From the NCBI GenBank assembly GCA_942491105.1, contig CALNZX010000001.1, forward strand, positions 372,001-436,000: 64,000 nucleotides of DNA. Reading direction: 5' to 3'. The notes under the pieces were generated by a model, which was not told where the DNA came from, searched no databases, and worked only from the letters and a program-made list of their open reading frames with translations. This stretch comes from JBBEAM01 sp942491105 (lineage in GTDB: Bacteria; Pseudomonadota; Alphaproteobacteria; Kiloniellales; DSM-21159). This document shows, in pieces, positions 23,278-32,692 of this stretch (position 1 is the first letter of the stretch; every line of letters starts with the position of its first letter). Both the position numbers and the translations under genes were made by a program.

Positions 23278-23871
23278 TCAATCCTCTGGAGCTTTCATCG
23301 GCGGTGCCAGTTCCTGCAGGTCGAGCTGCGGCAGAGTTTCGTTGAGGCGCCGAAGCGTCTCTTCGGTGATCTCGAAGTCTGGGTGGGACAGCAACACCGT
23401 CGACTTTTCGAGAACCAGGTTGGCCCCGCGCTCGTCTGCGATTTGATCCGCGATACGAATAACCTGCAACTGCACTTCGCGCATACCGTCGCTGAAACTG
23501 CGGTCCAGGCGCAAACGGTTCTGCTGAATTTCCCGCTGAGCCTCCTCGATGGTCTGCTCCAACTCCAGGCGGCGCTGCGCGAATTTCTCCGGGTCAAGCG
23601 ACGCGCGGTCCCGCACCAGCTGCTGTTCGCTCTCGCGCAGGCGCTCTTCCCTGCTGCGCAGCTCTTCCTGGTAGGCCATGCGCTGGCTCTCGATATTATC
23701 TTGCAGCGCGTTTACGGCAGTCGAATCCCTGAGAATCCGCTGCATGTCGATGATCACGATCTTAGGCTCTGGCGGCTCCGCCTGGGCGACCGTCGCGATG
23801 GTAGCGCACAGCAGCGATATGACCGCCGCGGCCCAGAAGCGTGAAACAGTCTTGGCTGCGGACTGTCGCAT
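23278..23871 (-). CDS. skp: OmpH/Skp-family periplasmic chaperone
   Basis: Holds unfolded outer-membrane proteins in the periplasm before BAM assembly. 197 residues with a signal peptide (about 1-31, hydrophobic core AAAVISLLCATIATV, cleavage after AQA likely). A small beta core begins KIVIIDMQRILRDS, then long charged coiled-coil arms (about 65-140: RSREERLRESEQQLVRD and following), then the returning strand NLVLEKSTVLL. It begins five bases after bamA, so the two are probably co-translated. A longer acidic Pro-rich tail than E. coli Skp ends it. Confidence 0.92.
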   Translation of the reverse strand: MRQSAAKTVSRFWAAAVISLLCATIATVAQAEPPEPKIVIIDMQRILRDSTAVNALQDNIESQRMAYQEELRSREERLRESEQQLVRDRASLDPEKFAQRRLELEQTIEEAQREIQQNRLRLDRSFSDGMREVQLQVIRIADQIADERGANLVLEKSTVLLSHPDFEITEETLRRLNETLPQLDLQELAPPMKAPED

Positions 23872-23876
23872 TCGGC

Positions 23877-26171
23877 CTAGAACTGGGTGCCGAAGCTGAA
23901 GTTCAGCACCTGCGTTTCATCGTAGCTTTCCGAGATCACCGCGTAGCCAAGGTCGATCACCAAGGGCCCGAAGGGTGAATTCCAGGATATGCCCGGGCCC
24001 ACGGCAACACGCAGGGAGGCATCGTCGCTGACGCCGGTGCTGGAACCGTCGACGCCCCAGGCCGTGCCGAAGTCCGTGAAGATACGACCGCGAATGTCGT
24101 ATTCCTCGGGAAGGCCGAGCGGGAAGCTGAACTCCAATGTACCGACGGCGTAGTTGTTAGCGCCCAAGGCGTCGCCGCTGGAGCGCGGCCCGAGACCGCG
24201 CTCGAAGCCGCGGAAGCTGGCGCCGCCGACAAAGAAGCGATCGCTGATCCGGGTGTCCTGACCGATGCCGAAAATGTGGCCGGCGCTGCCCTTGATGGCG
24301 AAGGAGGATTCGTCCCAAACCGGAATGTAATAGGAGCCGTTTGCCGTGGTTTCGAGCGCGTAAACGTCTCCGCCGATGCCCAGATAGGTATTGCCAAAGG
24401 ACACCAGGTAACCTTCGGTCGGATCGAAGCGGCTGTTGCGCGCGTCGTAGGTCAGGATGCTGGAGATGCTCGAGCGGATCGTCGCGCCCTCCTCCATGGA
24501 AACCTGAATCGGCGCGTTGGCATCGACATTGGTGATGTCGCGATATTCCAAGGTGTAGCGCACGACGTGCCGCAGCCGCTCCGTCAGTTCGTAGCCGGCG
24601 CGCAGACTGAAGCCGATGCGCTTCTCGTCGAAATCCGCTTCTTCGTCTTCGCGCGTCGTGCGGAAGATGTCGAAGCCGGCGGCGAGAGGCATCTCGAGGA
24701 AGTAGGGCTCGGTAAAACTGAGATCGATCTGGGTCGAGGTGCCCGCGATGACCGTCGCCAAACGCAGATCCTGGCCGGCGCCCAGCAGATTGCGCTCGCG
24801 CAGCTGGATCGAGCCGAGCGGACCCGAGGCGCTGGAGAAGCCGGCGCCGAAGGTCAGATCGCCCGTGGATTGCTCCTCGACGTCGACGGTGATCACCGTG
24901 CGATCCTGGGTACTGCCCTGTTCATTGGAGACATTCACGGAGCGGAAGAAGCCCAGGTTTTCGATGCGCTGGCGCGACCGACGGAGCTTTTCGCTGTTGA
25001 AGGCGTCGCCTTCCACAAGCCGGAACTCGCGGCGGATGACCCGGTCGAGGGTGCGGGTGTTGTTCACGATATCGATGCGCTCGACGAAGACCCGCGGCCC
25101 CTCCTCGATCGCGTAGTTGATACCGATGGTCAGGTTTTCCCGGTCGCGCTGGACCTGCACGTTGACGTCGACGAAGGCGTATCCAAGGTTGCCGACGGCC
25201 TCCGTCAGCTTCTGGACAGTCTCCTCCACCTCCGAAGCGTCGTAGGTCTCTCCCTCGATGGTGGTGATGGAATCCTCGACATCCTCGGGATTGAGGTCGC
25301 GCAGCGTGGTTTCGACGTTGATCGCGCCGAAGGTATAACGCTCGCCCTCGCGGACCGTGAAGGTAATGATGAAACCCGATTTATCGTCGGCCAGCTCGGC
25401 GACGGCTGAGGTCACCTCGAAGTCGGCGAAGCCTTCCGAGAGATAGAACCGGCGCAGCAGCTCCCGATCGAAGGAGATACGGTCCGGGTCGTAGGTGTCC
25501 GAGGCGCTGAGGAAACGGTACCAGGCACTCTCCTTGGTGCTGATCTCGCTGCGCAGATCGCCGTCTGAGAACTCTCTATTTCCCACGAAATTCAGCGCGA
25601 TGACGCCGGTGACCTCGCCCTCGGCGATTTCGAAAACCAGATCGACGCGGTTCTGGTCGAGCTCGATGATCTTCGGCTCGACCTGGGCGCCGAAGCGGCC
25701 GGAGCGGCGGTAGAGGTCGAGGATGCGCTGTACGTCGTTCTGGGCTCGCGTAACGGTGAAGACCTGCCGCGGCTGCAGCTCGACTTCGACACGCAGCTCG
25801 TCGTCGCCGAGGGAATCGTTCCCCTCGAAGGCGATGCGATTGATGATCGGATTCTCGACCACCGTAACGATCAAGGTGTTGCGTTCGCGGCCCAGGGTCA
25901 CATCGGCGAACAGGCCGGTCGCGAAAATCTCTTTCAGCGAGCTGTCCAGCATAACCGGATCGAAGGGGTCGCCCGGATCGACGGTCATGTAGGTGCGGAT
26001 GGTCTGTGGATCGACGCGCAGGCTGCCCTCGACGCGGATCTCTTCGATGATGCCGCCGGAAAGCAGCGATTGAGCAGCGGCTTGCTGCTGCGGTGCACTG
26101 GCCATGGCGGCTGAGAGAACAAACGCCGTGAAGGCCAAGAAGGCTAGTCTCGAAACCAAACTCACCCCCAA
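23877..26171 (-). CDS. bamA: Outer membrane protein assembly factor BamA
   Basis: Central barrel of the BAM complex that folds beta-barrel proteins into the outer membrane. 764 residues: signal peptide (about 1-34), five POTRA domains (about 40-420, first IEEIRVEGSLRVDPQTI), then a 16-strand barrel ending in NFSFGTQF with the terminal Phe. The L6 signature reads FRGFERGLG instead of the common VRGF/Y. It follows rseP after 57 bases and is followed by skp. Five POTRA units are estimated from spacing of their motifs, not by alignment. Confidence 0.97.
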   Translation of the reverse strand: MGVSLVSRLAFLAFTAFVLSAAMASAPQQQAAAQSLLSGGIIEEIRVEGSLRVDPQTIRTYMTVDPGDPFDPVMLDSSLKEIFATGLFADVTLGRERNTLIVTVVENPIINRIAFEGNDSLGDDELRVEVELQPRQVFTVTRAQNDVQRILDLYRRSGRFGAQVEPKIIELDQNRVDLVFEIAEGEVTGVIALNFVGNREFSDGDLRSEISTKESAWYRFLSASDTYDPDRISFDRELLRRFYLSEGFADFEVTSAVAELADDKSGFIITFTVREGERYTFGAINVETTLRDLNPEDVEDSITTIEGETYDASEVEETVQKLTEAVGNLGYAFVDVNVQVQRDRENLTIGINYAIEEGPRVFVERIDIVNNTRTLDRVIRREFRLVEGDAFNSEKLRRSRQRIENLGFFRSVNVSNEQGSTQDRTVITVDVEEQSTGDLTFGAGFSSASGPLGSIQLRERNLLGAGQDLRLATVIAGTSTQIDLSFTEPYFLEMPLAAGFDIFRTTREDEEADFDEKRIGFSLRAGYELTERLRHVVRYTLEYRDITNVDANAPIQVSMEEGATIRSSISSILTYDARNSRFDPTEGYLVSFGNTYLGIGGDVYALETTANGSYYIPVWDESSFAIKGSAGHIFGIGQDTRISDRFFVGGASFRGFERGLGPRSSGDALGANNYAVGTLEFSFPLGLPEEYDIRGRIFTDFGTAWGVDGSSTGVSDDASLRVAVGPGISWNSPFGPLVIDLGYAVISESYDETQVLNFSFGTQF

Positions 26172-26228
26172 AAATCCCCTGTTCGCGTCGTTCTACTTTG
26201 CACTACCCGCTTCCTGAAAAAGCGGCAG

Positions 26229-27428
26229 TTAGGTCACCAAGCCGACCAAGTATTCGATAACCCGCAAGCGAACGAGATCGTTCCAGGTCACGAATACGAA
26301 GAGGCTCAATACCAGAGCCAGCCCGATGCGAAAACCGTATTCCTGCGCTTTCTCACCCAAGGGGCGACCGCGCACGGCCTCGATGCTGTAGAACAATAGG
26401 TGCCCTCCGTCCAGCATCGGAACCGGGAAAAGATTGATCAGGCCGAGATTCACGGACAGGATTGCCGTGAAAAGAATCACGGAAACCACACTGATTTCAG
26501 CAACTTGACCGGAAAGTTGCGCGATCCGGAGCGGCCCGCCGAGTTCATCCGCGCTGCGCGTGCCGACGATGATCTGCCAAACCGCCTGCAGCGTTCCCAC
26601 CGACAGCGAGCCGGTTTCCTTGATCGCGAACCAGACGGAGTCAACGAGGCCGTGGCGGATATACTCGGTGCCCTCGGCCTGAATGCCGAGTCGCGCGGTT
26701 TCATACTCGTTGCCGAGATTGTCCTTGGTGGTAATGATCTGCGGCTGCGCGAAAACCTCGATCTGGCTGCCGCCGCGCTCGACGATAATGTCCAAGGGGG
26801 CGTCGAGGCCGAGCTGGACGAGCCGCCGTATCTGCTCGAACCTCGTGATCGTTTCGCCGTTGATTTCGACGATCCGGTCCCCGACGCGCAGGTCGGCGGC
26901 AGCGGCGGCGCTGTTCTGCTGCACACCAGTGATGACCGCCGGCGTAGTCGGCTGGCCGTAGACGACGAACATTCCAGTCAGGATAACGATCGCCAGGAGG
27001 AAATTCGCCAAGGGCCCTCCCGCGACGATCCAACTGCGCTGACTCAGCGACTTATGATGGAAGGACACGGCCTTCTCTTCGTCGGTCAGGGGTCTGGTCG
27101 TTCCATCGGCCCAATCGCCGGTGTGCTCGCCAGGCTCCAGGACTTGCCCTGGCGCTTGCTCGATGTTCTTCGGCGGCCTGCTGGTGACATCCGCGTCGCC
27201 GAACATCTTGACGTAGCCACCGAGCGGAATGGCGCTGAATTTCCAGCGCGTTCCCGTGCGGTCAGTCCACCCGAAAAGCTCTGGCCCAAAACCGATCGAA
27301 AACGCATCGATCCGCACGCCGCAGCGCCTGGCAATCAGGTAGTGCCCCATCTCGTGCACGAAGACCAGGATGGTCAGCACGATGAGGAACGGCACCAGAT
27401 AGTCCTGTAGGAGGGAAAAAATCTGCAT
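26229..27428 (-). CDS. rseP: RIP metalloprotease RseP
   Basis: Intramembrane site-2 zinc protease that cleaves anti-sigma factors and leftover signal peptides. 399 residues. The zinc motif HEMGH is at 25-29 in the first helix, and LFPVPMLDGG near residue 335 holds the third ligand. One PDZ domain (about 150-245) is seen, beginning around VITGVQQNSAAAAADLRVGD; E. coli has two. Other helices lie near 135-155, 310-330 and 375-395. It begins after a 131-base gap from dxr with hairpins, so it may have its own promoter together with bamA-skp-fabZ. Confidence 0.95.
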   Translation of the reverse strand: MQIFSLLQDYLVPFLIVLTILVFVHEMGHYLIARRCGVRIDAFSIGFGPELFGWTDRTGTRWKFSAIPLGGYVKMFGDADVTSRPPKNIEQAPGQVLEPGEHTGDWADGTTRPLTDEEKAVSFHHKSLSQRSWIVAGGPLANFLLAIVILTGMFVVYGQPTTPAVITGVQQNSAAAAADLRVGDRIVEINGETITRFEQIRRLVQLGLDAPLDIIVERGGSQIEVFAQPQIITTKDNLGNEYETARLGIQAEGTEYIRHGLVDSVWFAIKETGSLSVGTLQAVWQIIVGTRSADELGGPLRIAQLSGQVAEISVVSVILFTAILSVNLGLINLFPVPMLDGGHLLFYSIEAVRGRPLGEKAQEYGFRIGLALVLSLFVFVTWNDLVRLRVIEYLVGLVT

Positions 27429-27559
27429 AGCTTTCCGGGTACGTTACGCCAAGGCTTCAGGATTGGATGAGAAGATCACCCGGCAGCACCGCAAACGGCC
27501 CTGAAGCTGCCTTTCTACCACTTTGAGCCAGGGCGCTCAAAAGGCAAGTTATTTCAACG
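27429..27559. repeat. dxr-rseP gap with inverted repeats
   Basis: Between dxr and rseP there is a perfect seven-base hairpin, TTTGAGC 27522-27528 and GCTCAAA 27535-27541, right after the dxr stop. A longer-range eight-base pair, GCTTCAGG 27454-27461 and CCTGAAGC 27500-27507, follows. No U-tract follows on the minus strand. The structures may separate expression of the two parts of the cluster. Confidence 0.45.
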
Positions 27560-28741
27560 TCAACGGGGCTGATCGGCGATTAATTTCTGGGCCGCCCGGC
27601 GGCCCGTGCTATCCAGCGACAAGGCCGCTTCCAGACTGTCGATGGCGCATCTTGGCGTTTTGGAAAGCACTTCCTCCACGATTTCGGCGATACGCAGGAA
27701 GCCGATCGCGCCGGACAGGAAAGCGGCCACGGCGATCTCATTGGCGGCATTGAGCAGGACCGGCGCCCCCTGCCCTTCGCGCAGCGCCTGCCGCGCCAGG
27801 CGAAGCGCCGGGAAGCGACTCTCATCGGGCGGCTCGAAAGTGAGCTGCGACAGCGCCGCCAGATCCAGTTTTTCGACCGCCGCGGGCATGCGGCCCGGCC
27901 AGGCGAGGCAATGGGCTATCGGGATCCGCATGTCGGGCGCGCCCATCTGCGCCAGCATCGAGCCGTCGCGATAGGCCACGATGGAATGCACCACGGATTG
28001 GGGGTGAACCAGGATCGATATCCGCTGTTCCGCCATGGCGAAGAGATAATGGGCCTCGATGACCTCCAAGCCCTTGTTCATCATCGTCGCGGAATCCACC
28101 GAGATCTTGGCGCCCATGCTCCAGTTGGGGTGCTTGACGGCCTGCTGCGGCGTCACTTCGGCCATTTCCGCGCGGGAGAACTCCCGGAACGGCCCGCCGG
28201 AAGCCGTCAGTATGATCCGCTCGACCTGGTCCGGGCAGTTGCGATCTAGCACCTGAAATATCGCGTTATGCTCGGAATCCACCGGCAGCAAGCGGGCGCC
28301 GTGCGCGGCGGTTTCCTGCATCATGATATCGCCAGCGGTGACCAGGGTTTCCTTGTTCGCCAAGCCTACAGAGGCGCCCCGGCGGATCGCCGCCAGGGTG
28401 GGTTCCAGACCGGCCGCGCCGACGATCGCGGCCATTACGAAGTCGCTGGGCCGCGCCGCGGCATCGCGGATCGCGGCCGCACCGGCGGCGGCTTCGATCC
28501 CGCTGCCCGCCAGCGCGTCCTTGAGTTCCGCATAGGCCGCCTCCTCGGCAACCACCGCCAACTTGGCGTTGAACTGGCGTGCCTGGGCGGCCAGCGCCGC
28601 GGCGGAGCGGTTGGCGGTCAGCACCTCGACACGGAAACGCTCCGGCGCCTGCGCGATCAGATCGAGGGTGCTGCAGCCGACCGAGCCGGTCGAGCCGAGT
28701 ACGGTGATGCTGCGTTGGGTCGGCGCGTCGTTCATGGCCAT
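27560..28741 (-). CDS. dxr: 1-deoxy-D-xylulose 5-phosphate reductoisomerase
   Basis: Second step of the non-mevalonate isoprenoid pathway: NADPH-dependent rearrangement of DXP to MEP; target of fosmidomycin. From ATG 28741 it is 393 residues; starts at 28735 and 28762 are also possible. The NADPH motif VLGSTGSVG is near the N-terminus; the metal and substrate motifs LPVDSEHNAIFQ, ILTASGGPFR, HPNWSMGAKISVDSATMMNKGLE are clear. It begins four bases after the cdsA stop. Its product leads to isopentenyl diphosphate, used by UppS encoded just upstream. Confidence 0.97.
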   Translation of the reverse strand: MAMNDAPTQRSITVLGSTGSVGCSTLDLIAQAPERFRVEVLTANRSAAALAAQARQFNAKLAVVAEEAAYAELKDALAGSGIEAAAGAAAIRDAAARPSDFVMAAIVGAAGLEPTLAAIRRGASVGLANKETLVTAGDIMMQETAAHGARLLPVDSEHNAIFQVLDRNCPDQVERIILTASGGPFREFSRAEMAEVTPQQAVKHPNWSMGAKISVDSATMMNKGLEVIEAHYLFAMAEQRISILVHPQSVVHSIVAYRDGSMLAQMGAPDMRIPIAHCLAWPGRMPAAVEKLDLAALSQLTFEPPDESRFPALRLARQALREGQGAPVLLNAANEIAVAAFLSGAIGFLRIAEIVEEVLSKTPRCAIDSLEAALSLDSTGRRAAQKLIADQPR

Positions 28742-28745
28742 AGCG

Positions 28746-29543
28746 CTAAAGTGGGCCCGCATCGGCGCAGACCAAGATCATCATGGCCAAGCCGACCGGC
28801 AAAAGGCCATCGACCCTGTCCAGCAATCCGCCGTGCCCGGGAATCAGGTTGCTGGCATCCTTCTTGCCGAAATGCCGCTTGATGCCGGATTCCAGGAAGT
28901 CACCAGCCTGCGCCAGCACGGCGAGGCAGGCGCCGAGCAGGGCTGCGCCCTCAAGGCTGGCATGACTGAACAGGCTGGAAAGCGCGGCGGCCACGATCGC
29001 GGCGGCGGCCATGCCTCCGGCAAGCCCGGCCCAGGTCTTGTTGGGGCTGATCGCGGGCAGAATTTTCCATCCGCCCACGCTACGGCCAACGAAGTAGGCG
29101 CCGATATCCGTGGCCCAAACCGTCAGCACGGCGAACAGCACCAGGAGCAGCCCCTCGGGCTCGGCCCTGCGCAGCAGCAGCAATGCCAGGCAGGGCGGCA
29201 CCAGATAGAGCACGCCGGCGGCCAGCCACAGCGCCGGCGCGTCCCGTCCGCTGTCCAGGCGTTGCAGCAGGTAACACAGCAGAGTTCCGCCCGCCGCCGC
29301 GACCGCGAGATGCACGGGATGCAGGAACATTCCTGCGGCGACAAACAGAGGTACGAAGAGCACGAGCAGCCAGGCCGCCGTGCCGCGCCGCTCCAGCGTC
29401 AAGCCACCCCACTCCCAGGCCAGCAGGGCGGCCGCGAAAACGATCAGGATGTCGCTATAGGGAGGTCCGGCGACCAGGGCGGCGAGAACGGGTGGCGCGA
29501 GCACGATTGCCGAGAGAACGCGCGCGCGTAGGCCACTTGCCAT
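28746..29543 (-). CDS. cdsA: Phosphatidate cytidylyltransferase
   Basis: Makes CDP-diacylglycerol from phosphatidate and CTP, the branch point to all membrane phospholipids; multi-pass inner-membrane enzyme. 265 residues with about seven or eight helices. The family signature appears as KDASNLIPGHGGLLDRVDGL near the C-terminus, with the acidic residues in DIGAYFVGRSVGG. It lies 32 bases after uppS and four before dxr. Confidence 0.95.
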   Translation of the reverse strand: MASGLRARVLSAIVLAPPVLAALVAGPPYSDILIVFAAALLAWEWGGLTLERRGTAAWLLVLFVPLFVAAGMFLHPVHLAVAAAGGTLLCYLLQRLDSGRDAPALWLAAGVLYLVPPCLALLLLRRAEPEGLLLVLFAVLTVWATDIGAYFVGRSVGGWKILPAISPNKTWAGLAGGMAAAAIVAAALSSLFSHASLEGAALLGACLAVLAQAGDFLESGIKRHFGKKDASNLIPGHGGLLDRVDGLLPVGLAMMILVCADAGPL

Positions 29544-29575
29544 ATCAGCTAACGGTCATGGCGATCCCTGGCATC

Positions 29576-30319
29576 TCAGCCAGAGGAAACAGCGGAGCCG
29601 TATCGCCGCTCTCGATTGCGGTAATCGCGCAGCGCGCCAAGAAGGTCATCCTTACCGAAATCGGGCCAAAGGGTCTCGGTGAAGACCAACTCGGAATAGG
29701 CGCACTGCCAGAGCATGAAGTTGCTGATCCGCTGCTCTCCGGAGGTGCGGATCAAGAGGTCGGGGTCTGGCAGCTCCGCGGTCGACAAACGGGCACCGAA
29801 GTCCGCCTCGCCGAGATCGTCCAGGGACAAGCGGCCCGCGGCGACATCGGCCGCCAGGCGGCGGGCCGCGGCGGCGATTTCCTGGCGCCCGCCATAGCTG
29901 AGAGCGACGGTCACGTTGATGCGCGTGTTGCCTGCCGTTCGCGCCTCCGCATCCTCGATCAGACGGACGATATCGTCGGCCAGGCGCTCGCGCTCGCCGA
30001 TGACGCGCAGGCGCACGCCCTCCTTATGGAGATCGGCGATTTCGCTTTGCAGATAGCGGCGCAACAGGCCCATCAGATCGGAAACCTCGGCCGCGGGGCG
30101 ATTCCAGTTTTCGGAGGAAAATCCGAACAGGGTCAGATAGCCGATACCCAGCTCGGCCGCGGCCTCGACGGTACGCCGCACCGCCTCCGCGCCGCGGCGG
30201 TGGCCCTGGGTGCGCGGCAGACCGCGCGCCGAGGCCCAGCGGCCGTTGCCATCCATGATGATGGCGACGTGACGCGGTGGGCACTCCACGGGCTGCGTCT
30301 CCAGGCTATCCATCCTCAT
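29576..30319 (-). CDS. uppS: Isoprenyl (undecaprenyl) diphosphate synthase
   Basis: Cis-prenyltransferase that extends farnesyl diphosphate to the C55 carrier of peptidoglycan and O-antigen units. 247 residues. Motifs: IIMDGNGRWA with the catalytic Asp23, YLTLFGFSSENWNRP, and the C-terminal PDLLIRTSGEQRISNFMLWQ. The start overlaps the frr stop by one base (TGATG), so the two are coupled; an alternative ATG lies two codons downstream. Confidence 0.96.
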   Translation of the reverse strand: MRMDSLETQPVECPPRHVAIIMDGNGRWASARGLPRTQGHRRGAEAVRRTVEAAAELGIGYLTLFGFSSENWNRPAAEVSDLMGLLRRYLQSEIADLHKEGVRLRVIGERERLADDIVRLIEDAEARTAGNTRINVTVALSYGGRQEIAAAARRLAADVAAGRLSLDDLGEADFGARLSTAELPDPDLLIRTSGEQRISNFMLWQCAYSELVFTETLWPDFGKDDLLGALRDYRNRERRYGSAVSSG

Positions 30320-30876
30320 CAGACCTGCTTGATCTCCGCATCCTTGTGCGAGAGCGCCTCGTCGATCAGCTTGATATGTTCATCGGTGATCTGCTGGATG
30401 GCTTCCGAGAGCTTGCGGTGCTCGTCTTCGGAAATTTCACCATCCTTTTCCTGCTGCTTCAGGGTGTCCATGCCGTCGCGGCGCACGTTACGCACGGCGA
30501 TGCGCGCCTGTTCGGCGTACTTACTGGCAACCTTGGCGAGTTCCTCGCGCCGCTCTTCGGATAGCGGCGGGATCGGCACGCGCACGAGCTGCCCATCGTT
30601 CGACGGGTTCAGGCCAAGCCCGGATTCGCGGATCGCCTTTTCGACGGCGGAAACCAGGCCCCTGTCCCAGACCTGCACGGTGAGCATTCTGGATTCGGGA
30701 ACCGAAATCGTGCCGACCTGGTTCATCGGCATCGACTGCCCGTAGGCATCGACGTTGATGGGGTCCAAAAGACTGGTTGCCGCGCGTCCCGTGCGCAGCC
30801 CGCCAAATTCGCGCTTTAGCGCCTCCAAAGCGCCATCCATGCGCTTTTTGAGGTTCGTCATGTTTGCTTCGCTCAC
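30319..30876 (-). CDS. frr: Ribosome recycling factor
   Basis: Splits post-termination ribosomes together with EF-G. 185 residues, exactly the family length; three-helix bundle with an inserted beta domain. Motifs RMDGALEALKREFGGLRTGR and VRVPIPPLSEERREELAKVA are typical. It follows pyrH after 33 bases and overlaps uppS by one base. Part of the classic rpsB-tsf-pyrH-frr block. Confidence 0.98.
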   Translation of the reverse strand: MSEANMTNLKKRMDGALEALKREFGGLRTGRAATSLLDPINVDAYGQSMPMNQVGTISVPESRMLTVQVWDRGLVSAVEKAIRESGLGLNPSNDGQLVRVPIPPLSEERREELAKVASKYAEQARIAVRNVRRDGMDTLKQQEKDGEISEDEHRKLSEAIQQITDEHIKLIDEALSHKDAEIKQV

Positions 30877-30909
30877 TGCTCAACCCCGTCTGTTCTGCCG
30901 AACCTTCGC

Positions 30910-31632
30910 CTACTTCGAGTCTACGATCGTGAAACAGCCGCGACCCATGATGACTTCAGCGAAGGAACCCGGCGTTTGTATGGAGAATACCAGGATAGGA
31001 ATGTGGTTTTCTCGTGCCAAGGATATGGCAGCGTGATCCATCACGCCTAGATCGTGTGTCAGCACGTCATGATAGGTCAGGCTGTCGTAGCGTTTGGCAC
31101 CGGGCACCTTGTTGGGATCGGCATCGTAGACGCCGTCGACCTTGGTACCCTTCAGCAGCGCCTCGCAGTTCATTTCGCTGGCGCGCAGGGCCGCCGCCGT
31201 ATCCGTCGTGAAGAAGGGATTGCCCGTGCCGGCGGCAAAGATCACCACCCGGTTTTTCTCCATGTGCCGGACCGCGCGGCGGCGGATATAGGGCTCGGAT
31301 ACCGTCGCCATGGGGATCGCCGAAAGCACGCGCGTATCGACATCCAGCTTTTCCAGGGCGTTCTGCATGGCCAGCGAATTGATCACCGTCGCCAGCATGC
31401 CCATGTAATCGGCGCTGGCCCGTTCCATGCCGTTCGCGGCCCCCTTGAGACCGCGAAAGATGTTGCCGCCGCCGATCACCAGGCAGACTTCCACGCCCAT
31501 GTCGTAGACCGCTTTGACCTCGGCCGCCACGCGATCGACCGTGACCGGATCCAGTCCATAGTCCAGGTCGCCCATCAGGGCTTCACCGGATATTTTCAGC
31601 AACACCCTTTTGTATCGCGGGGTCTCGGCCAT
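30910..31632 (-). CDS. pyrH: UMP kinase
   Basis: Phosphorylates UMP to UDP; hexameric, cytoplasmic, regulated by GTP and UTP in most bacteria. From ATG 31632 (MAETPRYKRVLLKISGEAL) it is 240 residues, the family norm; an in-frame ATG at 31665 adds eleven residues and is less likely. Motifs KISGEALMG, VIGGGNIFRG and ATGTGNPFFTTDT-like GTGNPFFTTDTAAALRA are clear. It lies between tsf and frr, its standard place. Confidence 0.97.
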   Translation of the reverse strand: MAETPRYKRVLLKISGEALMGDLDYGLDPVTVDRVAAEVKAVYDMGVEVCLVIGGGNIFRGLKGAANGMERASADYMGMLATVINSLAMQNALEKLDVDTRVLSAIPMATVSEPYIRRRAVRHMEKNRVVIFAAGTGNPFFTTDTAAALRASEMNCEALLKGTKVDGVYDADPNKVPGAKRYDSLTYHDVLTHDLGVMDHAAISLARENHIPILVFSIQTPGSFAEVIMGRGCFTIVDSK

Positions 31633-31765
31633 CTCGCTAGGCCCTTCGAAGTTCTTTGAGGCCACATCACGGCTACCAATGATTCGGTTGATGCCGATCA
31701 GACACTAGCGCTGTCAGGACAGCGAAACTGGGCCAGCCGCGACTCGGCCAGCCCAGCCCATTGTC

Positions 31766-32692
31766 CTAGTTGCCGAGGGTCGCGGCAACCTCGGAGGCGA
31801 GATCGGACTCTTCCTTCTCGATGCCTTCGCCAAGATTGAAACGCTCAAAAGCGGTGATCTTGACTTCGCCGCCGAGCTCCTTGCCGGCTTTGGCGAGGAC
31901 GTCGCCAACCGTGGACTCGCCGTCGATGACCCAAGTCTGCTCGAGCAGCACGACTTCTTCATAGAACTTGCGCAGGCGCCCCTGCACCATCTTCTCGATG
32001 ATCTCCTCGGGCTTGCCGCTGGCGCGCGCCTGATCGGCGAGAACGTCGCGCTCGCGCTGCACCGACTGGGGATCGAGATCGTCGGTGCTGATCGACTGCG
32101 GCTGCGCCGCGGCGATGTGCATGGCGACCTGACGGCCGAGCGCAGCCAGCTTCTCGGTATCGCCGTTGGACTGCAGCGCGACCAGCACGCCGATCTTGCC
32201 CATTCCGGGAGAGACCTGATTGTGAACGTAGGCGGAGACCACGCCGGGCTCGACCTCGAGCACCGCGGCGCGGCGGATGTTCATGTTCTCGCCGATCGTG
32301 GCGATCTGATGCGTCAGCTCATCGGCGACATTGCGGCCGCTGCCCGGGAAATCCGCCTTCAGCAGCGCTTCCAGATCGCTTCCGACCTCATTGACGATCT
32401 CCGTGATCTTGCCCGCGAAAGCCTGAAAGGAGTCGTTGCGCGCGACGAAATCGGTCTCGGAATTGACCTCGACCATGGCGCCGCGGTTGCCCTTCGTGGC
32501 GACGCCGATCAGACCTTCGGCGGCAACGCGTCCGGACTTCTTGGCGGCCGCGGAGAGCCCCTTCTTGCGCAGCCAATCGATCGCGGCATCGACATCGCCG
32601 TCGGTTTCGTTCAGCGCTTTCTTGCAGTCCATCATGCCCGCGCCGGTCGACTCGCGCAGTTCCTTCACCAAGCTTGCCGTAATCTCGGCCAT
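31766..32692 (-). CDS. tsf: Elongation factor Ts
   Basis: Guanine nucleotide exchange factor for EF-Tu. 308 residues. The N-terminal UBA-like helix bundle (ITASLVKELRESTGAGMMDC) is followed by the core with NSETDFVARND, the EF-Tu contact. It is separated from rpsB by 63 bases that contain a perfect TATAAT (minus strand) and an imperfect hairpin. pyrH follows after 133 bases (including the small GCTGTC-CT-GACAGC hairpin near 31707-31722). Confidence 0.97.
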   Translation of the reverse strand: MAEITASLVKELRESTGAGMMDCKKALNETDGDVDAAIDWLRKKGLSAAAKKSGRVAAEGLIGVATKGNRGAMVEVNSETDFVARNDSFQAFAGKITEIVNEVGSDLEALLKADFPGSGRNVADELTHQIATIGENMNIRRAAVLEVEPGVVSAYVHNQVSPGMGKIGVLVALQSNGDTEKLAALGRQVAMHIAAAQPQSISTDDLDPQSVQRERDVLADQARASGKPEEIIEKMVQGRLRKFYEEVVLLEQTWVIDGESTVGDVLAKAGKELGGEVKITAFERFNLGEGIEKEESDLASEVAATLGN

